Assembly: GCA_002492465.1 (NCBI GenBank)
Contig: DKYT01000027.1
Location: forward strand, 1 to 23,409
Direction: 5' to 3'
DNA from: Lachnospiraceae bacterium UBA7093
GTDB taxonomy: Bacteria > Bacillota > Clostridia > Lachnospirales > Lachnospiraceae
DNA length: 23,409 bases
Of the stretch, positions 1-7,652 are shown one piece after another. A program made the translations under genes and the position numbers. Below the pieces are notes generated by a model that worked only from the letters and a program-made list of their open reading frames with translations, did no database searches and had not been told where the DNA came from. Each line of letters starts with the position of its first letter. Position 1 is the stretch's first letter.

Positions 1-1
1 T

Positions 2-820
2 CCTTACTTGACACAAGCAGATTTCTATCTTTTCCACAATGTATGTGAGATGAATATTGACGCTTATCTGGATCCCAAGTATGGTATATTTGATTATCTG
101 GTAAAACAGAAGGAAAAGGGCAGAATCCGTCATCTTGGTTTTTCAGCCCATGGAAGCTATGAGGTAATGAAACGCTTTTTGGATGCTTATGGGGAAAAGA
201 TGGAATTTTGCCAGCTACAGATTAATTGGCTGGATTGGACTTTCCAGGACGCCAAAGGGAAAGTAGAGCTGTTAAAAGAATATGGTATTCCTGTGTGGGT
301 TATGGAGCCTTTGCGGGGAGGAAAGCTTGCCTCTTTATCAGAGGAGGAAACCGGGAAGCTGGCGCAGCTTCGTCCTAATGAGGATGTAGCGGCATGGGCA
401 TTTCGCTTTCTGCAAAGTATTGAAGGTGTGACGGTGGTGCTTTCCGGTATGTCCAATATGGAACAGCTTCAGAAGAATATAAAAACTTTTGAGACAGAGC
501 AAGGGCTAAATAAGGAAGAGATGGGAACGCTGTTGGGAATCGCGGAAGAGATGTTGAAGGAGAAGAGACTGCCCTGTACAGCATGCCGTTACTGCACAAC
601 CCACTGCCCTAAGGGACTGGATATTCCTTCTCTGATAGAGCTGTACAATGAACATAATATTACCGGCGGCGGATTTATCGCCCCCATGGCATTAATGGCG
701 GTGCCGGAAGATAAACAACCTTCCGCCTGCGTGGGATGCAGAAGCTGCGAGGTAGTTTGCCCCCAGCAGATCAAAATATCGGAGGCGATGGCGGATTTCA
801 GCGCAAAACTGAAAGGCTGA
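2..820 (+). CDS. Aldo/keto reductase with two [4Fe-4S] clusters, 5' end missing
   Basis: This is the C-terminal part of an aldo/keto reductase; the reading frame is open to the window edge, so the true start and the N-terminal catalytic Asp/Tyr/Lys residues lie outside. The visible DFYLFHNV stretch matches the barrel strand that carries the catalytic His, and the following VKQKEKGRIRHLGFSAHG and EPLRGG stretches are typical of the family. The C-terminal tail is ferredoxin-like: CTACRYCTTHCP and CVGCRSCEVVCP are two CxxCxxCxxxCP sets, expected to hold two [4Fe-4S] clusters. Proteins of this type are common in anaerobic Firmicutes; the physiological substrate is not known from sequence, and the clusters suggest ferredoxin-linked electron transfer (inference). 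It ends with TGA 76 bases before the next start, and no terminator was seen after it. Confidence 0.9.
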   Translation, partial: PYLTQADFYLFHNVCEMNIDAYLDPKYGIFDYLVKQKEKGRIRHLGFSAHGSYEVMKRFLDAYGEKMEFCQLQINWLDWTFQDAKGKVELLKEYGIPVWVMEPLRGGKLASLSEEETGKLAQLRPNEDVAAWAFRFLQSIEGVTVVLSGMSNMEQLQKNIKTFETEQGLNKEEMGTLLGIAEEMLKEKRLPCTACRYCTTHCPKGLDIPSLIELYNEHNITGGGFIAPMALMAVPEDKQPSACVGCRSCEVVCPQQIKISEAMADFSAKLKG

Positions 821-836
821 TCAACTGCAATGAAAA

Positions 837-865
837 TGGACGCAGCCGTAATCCTGTGTTATAAT
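837..865 (+). promoter_or_regulatory. Promoter of the DUF3842 gene
   Basis: TGGACG (837-842) and TATAAT (860-865) are separated by 17 bases, and a TG one base before the -10 box makes it an extended -10. It lies inside the longest possible reading frame of the next gene, which supports the downstream ATG at 896 as the real start. Confidence 0.6.
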
Positions 866-895
866 GGGCGTAATCAGACGGAGGCGGACTTTAAA

Positions 896-1303
896 ATGAA
901 CATATTGGTAATAGACGCACAGGGCGGAGGAATCGGCAGACAGGTGATTGGGGCGCTGAAAAAAATTTTTCCGGAGCAATCTGTAACGGCTGTGGGAACC
1001 AACAGCACGGCGGCTTCCGCAATGCTAAAGGCAGGCGCGGATCAGGCTGCCACCGGAGAAAACGCAGTGACGGTCTGCTGCCGAAAGGCTGACTTGATTA
1101 TCGGACCGGTAGGCATTGTGATTGCAGATGCGCTGCTGGGGGAAATAACCCCTGTGATGGCGGCTGCAGTCGGTCAAAGCAGAGCAAAGCGGATTCTGAT
1201 TCCGGTAAACCACTGCGATAATTACATTGTAGGAGTACCGGATCTATCCATGTCGAAGCTGATAGACTGTGTAATCAAAGAAGTTGAAAAAAATATAAAA
1301 TAA
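896..1303 (+). CDS. DUF3842 family protein
   Basis: A 135-residue protein of the DUF3842 family, of unknown function. It opens with MNILVIDAQGGGIGRQV, a glycine-rich loop after a first beta strand that resembles a nucleotide-binding Rossmann turn, and contains the motifs ADLIIGPVGIV, PVMAAAVGQSRAKR and NHCDNYIVGV, which I recognise as family-conserved. The ATG at 896 is chosen over the longer frame (from 830) because a good promoter ends at 865, GGAGG lies just upstream (about 881), and the family begins with this MNILVIDAQ stretch. It stands alone between the reductase and the ABC importer; its job cannot be deduced from context. The nucleotide-binding suggestion is inference only. Confidence 0.85.
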   Translation: MNILVIDAQGGGIGRQVIGALKKIFPEQSVTAVGTNSTAASAMLKAGADQAATGENAVTVCCRKADLIIGPVGIVIADALLGEITPVMAAAVGQSRAKRILIPVNHCDNYIVGVPDLSMSKLIDCVIKEVEKNIK

Positions 1304-1508
1304 TGCCCGGAGAACCGACAGATAAAGCAAGAAGCTTTTTCAGGGAACCGAAGTTCCCGGAGGGTTCCAGGGCGAAAAGTATGATTGTTTCAAAATGTAT
1401 GTACATGAAGGCATGCGATCCTTCCCGGAAGGACCGTGTGCTTTTTATGTCTAATAAGCCGGCTCGCAAAGGGTGCCGGCGTTTGGTTCACAGAAGCGGG
1501 AGATGATT
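1304..1508 (+). other. Structured leader before the ABC importer
   Basis: These 205 bases hold no convincing gene but several complementary segments. GGGAAC (1343-1348) pairs with GTTCCC (1353-1358) across a CGAA loop, while the overlapping GGAACC (1344-1349) can instead pair with GGTTCC (1363-1368), so the two folds exclude each other. CTTTTT (1335-1340) can pair with GCGAAAAG (1372-1379) around both. A terminator-like hairpin (1411-1446) follows, then GCCGGC (1458-1463) with GCCGGC (1475-1480). A possible -10 (TATAAAAT, about 1294-1301) lies at the end of the previous gene but has no good -35. I could not match it to a riboswitch class I know. Confidence 0.4.
1411..1446 (+). terminator. Intrinsic terminator or attenuator before the ABC operon
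   Basis: A hairpin of about 13 pairs: GCATGCG with CGTGTGC (outer, with G-U pairs) and TCCTTC with GAAGGA (inner) around a CCG loop, with one A/C mismatch, followed by TTTTT (1442-1446). It may simply end the DUF3842 transcript. No clear promoter lies between it and the importer start at 1509, so it could also act as an attenuator in a leader. Confidence 0.55.
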
Positions 1509-3062
1509 ATGAAAAAAAGGAATTTTAGGCTGCTGACGGCAGCAGTGCTTTTAGCTTTGACAGGGTGTGGAAACACAGACCGGGCTTCGACCGGTACGGA
1601 AAATGGGGAGAGGGTTCTGGTTTACGGAAGCGGAGATTATACCAGAATCAATCCGGCAATGGACGAACATGGGGAGATCAATATTCTATTGTTTGACGGA
1701 CTGACGGCACACGACGGAAACAACCAGGTGGTGCCGGGACTTGCCAAAAGCTGGGAGTTTGATGAAAATGCCTGTACCTATACGTTCCATCTGGAAGAGA
1801 ATGTAAGCTGGCATGACGGAGAACCTTTTACGGCGGAAGATGTGAAATTTACCATAGAGGCGATTATGAATCCGGAAAACGGTTCGGAGAACAGTCCCAA
1901 CTATGAAGACGTGGAGGAAATTACGGTCATCGATCCGCAAACCATTTCTTTTCATCTGGCAGCGCCCAATGCTGCGTTTTTGGATTATATGACAATGGCG
2001 GTGCTTCCGAAACATTTACTTGCCGGGGAGGATATGCAGGAGGCGGCGTTTTTTCGCCATCCGGTAGGTACAGGTCCCTACAGGCTGGAGGGCTGGGATA
2101 TGGGACAGGCAATCACCCTTGTGAAAAATGAGGCATATTTTAAGGGGGAGGCCAAGATCGATAAAATTATTTTTAAAATTGTGCCTGATGATCAGGCAAA
2201 GGCAATGCAGATGGAAGCAGGAGAACTGGATCTTGCGCTTCTTACCCCCAGGGATGCCCAAAACTTCGCGGGCAGGGAGGGGTATACCTGCTATACCATG
2301 AGAACTTCCGATTACCGCGGCATTCTTTTTAACTTCTGGCATGAATATTGGAAGGAAAACAGAGATTTGATTCCTGCAATATGCTATGCCATTGACCGTG
2401 AAGGGATTGTGGAAGCGGTATTGCTGGGGCAGGGTATTCCCGCCTATGGACCTTTGCAGCGCAATCCTTATAACAAGGAAGAGGTAGAACAGTATACCTA
2501 TAATCCGGGGAAGGCAAAACAGATTCTGGAGAGTGCCGGATGTACCATGAACAGCGATGGTTTTTATGAAAGAGAAGGGGAAACCATTGGGTTTGTGATC
2601 AGTGTTGGGGCAGGGGATCAGGTTCGCCTTGACATTGCCCAGGCGGCGGCGCAGCAGCTGCGGGAGGTGGGAATAGACTGCAAGGTGGAAATTCCCGTCC
2701 GGGTAGATTGGAAAGGACAGATGGCTTACCTGATCGGCTGGGGCAGTCCTTTTGATGCAGACGACCATACGTATAAGGTATTTGGAACCGATAAAGGGGC
2801 AAATTACAATGGTTACTCCAATCAACTGGTAGATCAATATCTGATACAGGCACGGCAGTCTGCCGATCCGGCAGTTCGCGCCCATGCCTATGACCGTTTT
2901 CAGGAAGAGTTGGCGAAGGATCCTCCCTTTGCTTTTATCTGTTATGTGGATGCAGATTATGTGGCGGATTCTAAAATTCAGGGTATTTCTGAGGATACGG
3001 TTATGGGACATCATGGAGTAGGGATTTTCTGGAATGTTACCCAGTGGACGATTTTGGAGTAA
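1509..3062 (+). CDS. ABC importer substrate-binding lipoprotein, peptide/nickel family
   Basis: Extracellular solute-binding protein of the SBP_bac_5 (peptide/nickel/opine) family, 517 residues. The start at 1509 gives a classic lipoprotein signal: positive MKKRNFR, hydrophobic core and the lipobox LTGC with Cys20 as the lipid-anchored residue; GGGAG lies six bases upstream. Family landmarks follow: the PGLAKSW and TYTFHLEENVSWHDGEPFTAEDVKFT stretches (shown here in part), HPVGTGPYRLE, and CYAIDREGIVEAVLLGQG. It should capture ligand outside the membrane and pass it to the permeases encoded at 4915-6797. The C-terminal end GHHGVGIFWNVTQWTILE carries two adjacent His, but I cannot decide between peptide, nickel complex or another ligand. 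It is the first gene of the operon, 14 bases before the ATPase. Confidence 0.9.
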   Translation: MKKRNFRLLTAAVLLALTGCGNTDRASTGTENGERVLVYGSGDYTRINPAMDEHGEINILLFDGLTAHDGNNQVVPGLAKSWEFDENACTYTFHLEENVSWHDGEPFTAEDVKFTIEAIMNPENGSENSPNYEDVEEITVIDPQTISFHLAAPNAAFLDYMTMAVLPKHLLAGEDMQEAAFFRHPVGTGPYRLEGWDMGQAITLVKNEAYFKGEAKIDKIIFKIVPDDQAKAMQMEAGELDLALLTPRDAQNFAGREGYTCYTMRTSDYRGILFNFWHEYWKENRDLIPAICYAIDREGIVEAVLLGQGIPAYGPLQRNPYNKEEVEQYTYNPGKAKQILESAGCTMNSDGFYEREGETIGFVISVGAGDQVRLDIAQAAAQQLREVGIDCKVEIPVRVDWKGQMAYLIGWGSPFDADDHTYKVFGTDKGANYNGYSNQLVDQYLIQARQSADPAVRAHAYDRFQEELAKDPPFAFICYVDADYVADSKIQGISEDTVMGHHGVGIFWNVTQWTILE

Positions 3063-3076
3063 ATGAGAGGTTATAA

Positions 3077-4918
3077 ATGGCAAAGCTATTGGAAGTAAAT
3101 CATTTATCTATCACCATTGGTACCGCCAAGGGGGAAGTGCAGGCGGTAAGGGATGTGAGCTTTTCTCTCAGTGCCGGGGAAACGTTGGCGATTGTAGGTG
3201 AATCGGGCTGCGGAAAGAGCGTTATGTGTAAGGGGATCGCAAGACTGCTTCCGCCCTCTGCAAGAATTCGATCGGGCAGTATTTCCATAAAGGGGGAGGA
3301 AATTACCCAATACGGAGAAAAGGATATGCGCAGGCTGCGGGGAAAGCGATTTTCCATGATCTTCCAGGATCCTATGACATCTCTCAATCCGACTATGACC
3401 ATTGGGACGCAGATTGGGGAAGCGGTGAAAGTGCAGGAGCCTTGGATTTCCAGAGGGGAACTGGAGGAGAGGGTTATTGAATTGATGGAATTGGTGGGCA
3501 TTGAGAATCCCAGGGAGCGCAGAAGGATGTATCCCTGTCACCTTTCCGGCGGAATGAGGCAGCGCAGTGTGATTGCCATAGCGCTCGCCGGGAACCCGGA
3601 ACTTTTGATCGGGGATGAGCCTACAACGGCATTGGATGTAAGGATCCAGGCGCAGATTCTGGAACTGTTCCGGGAGATTCAAAAAAAGCGGAATACAGGT
3701 CTGATTTTAGTGACTCACGACATGGGTGTGGTGGCGAGAGCGGCGGACAGGGTAGCTGTGATGTACGCAGGAAAAATAGTGGAGACAGGCACAGTGGAAG
3801 AAATTTTTTATGATCCCAGGCATCCTTATACCCAGGGGCTTCTGCAATCTCTGCCCTGGTTTTCCAGGGGGAAGGATACCCTGTATGCGATTCCGGGTAT
3901 GCCTCCCACATTAATCGATCCTCCTAAGGGGGACGCTTTTGCATGCCGTAATGTTCAGGCGCTTCAAATCGATTATGAAGAGGAGCCGCCCATGTTCCCT
4001 GTGACGGACACCCATTTTGCCGCTACCTGGCTTCTTGACAAAAGAGCGCCAAAGATTCCAGCTGTCTTTTCGGGGGAAGAAGGCGGGAAGAGAAAAAAGA
4101 TACAGGGAGATATCCTGCTGAACGTGGAGCATCTTACCTGTTTCTTTCCGCTGACCAAAAAAACTCTGGTCAGGGCGGTGGAGGATGTTTCCTTTCAGAT
4201 CCGGAAAGGGGAGATCTTTGGTCTGGTGGGGGAATCAGGCTGCGGTAAATCCACCCTTGCCCGGTGTATTATGAATATTTGTAAGCCCCAGGGAGGAAAA
4301 ATTACCATGAACGGGGTAGATGTGTGGGACCCCAAATCATATGCCAGAAACAGGAAAATGTTGCAGAGAGAAAGACAGTTGATTTTTCAGGACTCCGATT
4401 CCAGCTTAAATCCTCACATGAAGGTCTGGGATATTATTACGGAGCCTATGAAAATACAGGGCATGACTTCACCGAGAGGCTCCCTTCGGGCGGAAGCCGC
4501 CTTTCAAATGCATTATGTAGGGTTGGATCCGGCGTATTTGGAGCAGTATCCCACGGAGCTTTCCGGCGGACAGAGGCAGCGCGTTGCCATAGCCAGAGCG
4601 CTGGTCACGGAACCGGAGCTGCTGGTGGCGGACGAACCCCTTGCATCCCTGGATGTGTCCATCCAGGCGCAGATCGTAAATCTTTTCAGGCACCTTCAGC
4701 AGGAGCATGGATTTTCCTTTCTTTTTATTGCCCATGATCTGACGATGGTAGCGTTTTTATGCGACCGGGTAGGGGTTATGCATCAGGGAAGGCTGGTAGA
4801 GGTGGCGTCTACAGAGGAGCTGTTTTCTAATCCCCGGCACCCTTATACGAAGGCGCTTTTAGCGGCGGCGGCTGTTCCCGATCCCAGGCAGGGGACGGCA
4901 AGGAGGAAGAACCAATGA
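3077..4918 (+). CDS. Fused double ATPase of a peptide/nickel ABC importer (DppD-DppF type)
   Basis: A 613-residue protein with two complete ABC ATPase domains in one chain, equivalent to separate DppD and DppF (OppD/OppF). Domain 1 (about 1-270) has Walker A GESGCGKS, signature LSGGMRQR, and Walker B LLIGDEPTTALD. Domain 2 (about 345-600) has GESGCGKST, LSGGQRQR and LLVADEPLASLD. Both have the switch His (THD and AHD), so both sites look competent. The stretch after domain 1 (about 270-325) corresponds to the oligopeptide C-terminal extension, but GDAFACRN replaces the usual GCPFxxRC, and the other family cysteines are missing too. It follows the binding protein by 14 bases and its stop overlaps the next start (ATGA, 4915-4918), which indicates translational coupling. 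It drives ligand uptake from the cytoplasmic side. Confidence 0.93.
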   Translation: MAKLLEVNHLSITIGTAKGEVQAVRDVSFSLSAGETLAIVGESGCGKSVMCKGIARLLPPSARIRSGSISIKGEEITQYGEKDMRRLRGKRFSMIFQDPMTSLNPTMTIGTQIGEAVKVQEPWISRGELEERVIELMELVGIENPRERRRMYPCHLSGGMRQRSVIAIALAGNPELLIGDEPTTALDVRIQAQILELFREIQKKRNTGLILVTHDMGVVARAADRVAVMYAGKIVETGTVEEIFYDPRHPYTQGLLQSLPWFSRGKDTLYAIPGMPPTLIDPPKGDAFACRNVQALQIDYEEEPPMFPVTDTHFAATWLLDKRAPKIPAVFSGEEGGKRKKIQGDILLNVEHLTCFFPLTKKTLVRAVEDVSFQIRKGEIFGLVGESGCGKSTLARCIMNICKPQGGKITMNGVDVWDPKSYARNRKMLQRERQLIFQDSDSSLNPHMKVWDIITEPMKIQGMTSPRGSLRAEAAFQMHYVGLDPAYLEQYPTELSGGQRQRVAIARALVTEPELLVADEPLASLDVSIQAQIVNLFRHLQQEHGFSFLFIAHDLTMVAFLCDRVGVMHQGRLVEVASTEELFSNPRHPYTKALLAAAAVPDPRQGTARRKNQ

Positions 4919-5916
4919 TAAAGCAAAGCAAAGGGGTTTATTACGGTAAAAAAATACTGTTGTTTATTTTAAGTGTTTTTCTTCTGTCGGCGGCGGTCTT
5001 TTTTATTTCCCGACTGGCGCCGGGAGATCCGCTGGTATCTTACTATGGGGACCGTGCCGAAAGAATGTCTTTTCAGGAGCGGCAATGGGCGGAAGAAAAA
5101 TTAGGTTTAACGGATTCCCTTCCCGTTCAGTACATTCGTTGGCTGGGCAGGGCATTTCAGGGGGATTTTGGCATTTCCTATAAATACAAGCGGGATGTAA
5201 CAGAGGTAATAGGAGAACGTGTGGGAAATACGCTGATCTTAGGCGGGATTGGTTTTTTGCTGATTTTTGGACTGGCGCTGCTTTTGGGCGTTTTTTGTGC
5301 CTTGCACGAAGAGCAGTTGACGGATCGTATTATTTGCAGGATCGGTATTGTCACCAGCTGTATTCCGGAATTCTGGCTGTCCTTACTGCTGATTCTTATT
5401 TTTGCAGTGAATTTAAAGTGGCTGCCCAGCGGCGGCGCTTATACGGTGGGAGGAGCAGGGGAGATGGGAGATCGGATTCGTCACTTAATTCTGCCCTTGC
5501 TGGCAGTTGTGACAGGGCATTTATGGTATTACGCTTACATGATCCGGAACAGGATTTTAGAGGAGACAAGAGCGGATTATGTTTTACTTGCAAGATCAAA
5601 GGGGGTTAAGAAAAGCAGCATTTTGCTGAAACATTGCCTGCGCAATGCGCTTCCCTCTTATTTCAGTATCATGGCAATTTCCGTTCCCCACATTCTGGGT
5701 GGAACCTATATGATAGAAATGGTTTTTTCTTATCCCGGAATCGGCACTCTTGCCTACGAAAGCGCCAGATATAAGGACTATAACCTGCTAATGGTACTGT
5801 GTATGCTTTCGGGGATTGGGGTTATTTTGTGCAGCATGGCGGCGCAGATCATAAACGAGCGAATCGATCCCCGGATAAGGAACAATCCTATAATGGAAGG
5901 AATGGAAGAAGGATGA
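4915..5916 (+). CDS. ABC importer permease, DppB/OppB type
   Basis: Inner-membrane permease of the binding-protein-dependent family, 333 residues. The N-terminal segment (about 12-32) is a membrane helix followed by the family's RLAPGDPLVSYYG sequence and a long outside loop (EEKLGLTDSLPVQYIRWL). Further hydrophobic helices lie at about 105-125, 145-165, 190-210, 255-280 and 295-315. The EAA coupling loop is at about 220-248 (DYVLLARSKGVKKSSILLKH), where it contacts the ATPase. FSYPGIGTLAYESARYKDY near the end is also typical of DppB. Start and stop overlap both neighbours by four bases (ATGA), so the genes are translationally coupled. Confidence 0.92.
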   Translation: MIKQSKGVYYGKKILLFILSVFLLSAAVFFISRLAPGDPLVSYYGDRAERMSFQERQWAEEKLGLTDSLPVQYIRWLGRAFQGDFGISYKYKRDVTEVIGERVGNTLILGGIGFLLIFGLALLLGVFCALHEEQLTDRIICRIGIVTSCIPEFWLSLLLILIFAVNLKWLPSGGAYTVGGAGEMGDRIRHLILPLLAVVTGHLWYYAYMIRNRILEETRADYVLLARSKGVKKSSILLKHCLRNALPSYFSIMAISVPHILGGTYMIEMVFSYPGIGTLAYESARYKDYNLLMVLCMLSGIGVILCSMAAQIINERIDPRIRNNPIMEGMEEG

Positions 5917-6797
5917 AGGAGCAGTTTGCAATAGTGGGTATCATACCGGCGTCTGAGAAAGAGAGGGTGCAAAAGAGGAAATGGTATCAGGGAAAACCTG
6001 TTTTCCCGATGGTTTTTCTTGCCCTGATCATAGCGGGTTGTTTTGCCTGTGATTTGATTATGACAAAAGATCCGGCTTATTTGGATTTGAAAAATTTTAA
6101 TGTTGCGCCCAACAGAGAATTTCTTTTTGGGACGGATTCCATGGGCAGAGATATTTTTTCCATGATCTGGTATGGGGGAAGAACCTCCCTGGTGATTGGG
6201 ATTGTTGCAACAGCGCTCTCAGCGGCGGTGGGAATCATATTTGGCGCGCTCAGCGGCAGCATGCCGGAATGGGCGGATGGGGTGCTGATGCGATTTACGG
6301 AAATTCTGCTCAGCGTGCCGGGGCTTCTGCTGGTGGTTTTCTTGCAGGCAATTTTAGGAAAAGCAAACGTGCTCAGCATTTCCTTCGTAATTGGAATTAC
6401 AAGCTGGATGAGCATTGCCAAGGTGGTCAGAACAGAGGTGAGAGAGCTTCGTACCAGAGAGTATGTTATTGTGTCAAAGTGTATGGGAGGCGGGTTTTTT
6501 CATATATTGTGGAAGCATTTGACGCCTAATTTTATTTCCGCCATTATGTTTATGGTGATTTTGAATATCCGAAATGCAATTGTGGCGGAATCCGCCCTTA
6601 GTTTTATGGGACTTGGGCTGCCTGTGGAAGAAATTTCATGGGGAAGCATGCTTTCTTTGTCAGAAAATGCATTGCTGACAAATGCCTGGTGGATTATTCT
6701 CATACCCGGCATGTTTCTGCTTATCACATTGGTATGTGTTACCGATCTTGGCAATTATCTGCGCAGGAGGTTCAATCGAAAGGAAAGCAATCTGTAA
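5913..6797 (+). CDS. ABC importer permease, DppC/OppC type
   Basis: Second permease of the importer, 294 residues. The ATG at 5913 overlaps the previous stop and is preceded by GAAGAAGG, so it is preferred over an upstream in-frame ATG at 5799 that would lie inside the previous gene. A basic N-terminal segment and one membrane helix (about 30-50) lead to GTDSMGRDIFSMIWYGGRTS, the conserved DppC entry motif, then further helices. The EAA loop REYVIVSKCMGGGFFHILWK is at about 180-205, and ALSFMGLGLPVEEISWGSML near the C-terminus is typical. It pairs with the preceding permease to form the transmembrane channel. It is the last gene of the operon, and its stop is only six bases from the end of the convergent MgtC-type gene, with no terminator visible between them. 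Confidence 0.92.
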   Translation: MKEQFAIVGIIPASEKERVQKRKWYQGKPVFPMVFLALIIAGCFACDLIMTKDPAYLDLKNFNVAPNREFLFGTDSMGRDIFSMIWYGGRTSLVIGIVATALSAAVGIIFGALSGSMPEWADGVLMRFTEILLSVPGLLLVVFLQAILGKANVLSISFVIGITSWMSIAKVVRTEVRELRTREYVIVSKCMGGGFFHILWKHLTPNFISAIMFMVILNIRNAIVAESALSFMGLGLPVEEISWGSMLSLSENALLTNAWWIILIPGMFLLITLVCVTDLGNYLRRRFNRKESNL

Positions 6798-6803
6798 GGA
6801 GAC

Positions 6804-7517
6804 CTAAACTTCCTCCAGATAATTTACATATTCAAGATTATTTAGCGCCTCCAAAACCCGTTGATGATCGATCTGAGATTTTAAATCCAGTTCTACGGCT
6901 ATGGCAACGTCTGAGGGTTGAAGGGTTTTTTCCTTTGCCTTATTCATAGACAGAAGAATATAACCTGATTCCGAGAGAAATTTCCGAAGACGGACAACGC
7001 CCTTTGCTTTCTCTACTTCAAGATAAACATTCAAAAAACGGTTATGCTTTTCCACACGCTGGCTGAAACGCTGAAGAACACGGTTGGCAATCATGATCAG
7101 AACAAAGCATACGACGCCTGTCCGCAGAAAGCCGCCGCCTGTCGCCATACCCATAGTTGCAGTAACCCAAAGGCTTGCCGCGGTGGTAAGTCCTTTGATT
7201 TTATTCTTGCCTGTTACCATAATCATACCGGCGCCCAGAAAACCGACCCCGCTGACGACGCTGGCGGGAATTCTGCCCACGTCTGCCGTGAACTGACCGA
7301 TAAGTGCCAGCTTAAGATTCAAGACGACTGCCATAGCAGAGCCCAGGCTTACAAGGGCAAAAGTTCTGATGCCCACATAGTGATAATGATTTTTGGTAAC
7401 TCTCTCCAGACCAATCATACTGCCGAAAAAGGTGGCAATCACCAGGCGGATGGCGATCGCAATTTCGCTTGTGCCTTCCAAAAAACCAATGAATTCTGTC
7501 AATGCAGCTTCCTCCAT
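6804..7517 (-). CDS. MgtC/SapB family membrane protein
   Basis: A 237-residue (from ATG 7517) integral membrane protein of the MgtC/SapB family. About five helices fill residues 15-150, with the conserved motifs GSMIGLERV, GIRTFALVSLGSA, ASVVSGVGFLGAGMI and GLTTAASLWVTA; a soluble, ACT-like domain of about 85 residues (roughly 150-237) follows. Relatives are linked to magnesium limitation and to control of membrane ATP synthase, but many clostridial homologues are uncharacterised, so magnesium transport should not be assumed. Start choice is open: the ATG at 7517 has only a weak binding site, whereas GGAGG (7515 to 7511 on this strand) lies eight bases before an in-frame TTG at 7502. The gene is monocistronic and divergent from the ywlG-like gene. 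Confidence 0.9.
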   Translation of the reverse strand: MEEAALTEFIGFLEGTSEIAIAIRLVIATFFGSMIGLERVTKNHYHYVGIRTFALVSLGSAMAVVLNLKLALIGQFTADVGRIPASVVSGVGFLGAGMIMVTGKNKIKGLTTAASLWVTATMGMATGGGFLRTGVVCFVLIMIANRVLQRFSQRVEKHNRFLNVYLEVEKAKGVVRLRKFLSESGYILLSMNKAKEKTLQPSDVAIAVELDLKSQIDHQRVLEALNNLEYVNYLEEV

Positions 7518-7528
7518 ACTTCCGTAAG

Positions 7529-7557
7529 ATTGTATAATATATAATATATTGTAACAA
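7529..7557 (-). promoter_or_regulatory. Promoter of the MgtC-type gene
   Basis: Read on the minus strand, TTGTTA (7557 to 7552) and TACAAT (7534 to 7529) are separated by 17 bases. Transcription would begin near 7522, only a few bases before the ATG at 7517 but about 20 before the TTG at 7502. Confidence 0.45.
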
Positions 7558-7599
7558 ACTTATAAGGATTTTGGAAGGACTGGACAGGAGGAAAAAGCG

Positions 7600-7630
7600 T
7601 TGATAAAATAAAGCATGGTTTTAATATAAA
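7600..7630 (+). promoter_or_regulatory. Possible promoter of the ywlG-like gene
   Basis: TTGATA (7600-7605) is followed by TATAAA (7625-7630) with a long 19-base spacer, or by AATATA (7623-7628) with 17. The surrounding divergent region (7518-7652) is very AT-rich. An isolated AGGAGG at 7586-7591 leads only to a TTG-ATA-AAA-TAA reading frame and is probably not used. The assignment is weak. Confidence 0.3.
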
Positions 7631-7652
7631 ATGCTTCGGAATGGAGGAAAAA

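Noticed and set aside
1303..1506. Plus-strand open frame of 67 codons in the leader before the ABC importer
   Set aside because: It starts on the DUF3842 stop without a proper binding site, and the region is explained better by paired RNA segments.
1304..1508. T-box, guanidine (ykkC) or NiCo riboswitch
   Set aside because: Short look-alikes (AAAGGGTGCCGGCG, GGGTTCCAGGGCGAAAAG) lack the conserved cores of these classes as I know them.
2016..3083. Long open frame on the minus strand (355 codons) opposite the binding-protein gene
   Set aside because: Its translation has no recognisable domain and it is antisense to a clear SBP_bac_5 lipoprotein; it is a shadow frame.
7044..7544. Plus-strand open frame opposite the MgtC-type gene
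   Set aside because: It mirrors a well-conserved membrane protein, has no binding site and no recognisable motifs.
7586..7611. Leader peptide behind AGGAGG upstream of the ywlG-like gene
   Set aside because: The only frame is three codons (TTG ATA AAA, stop); too short to support.
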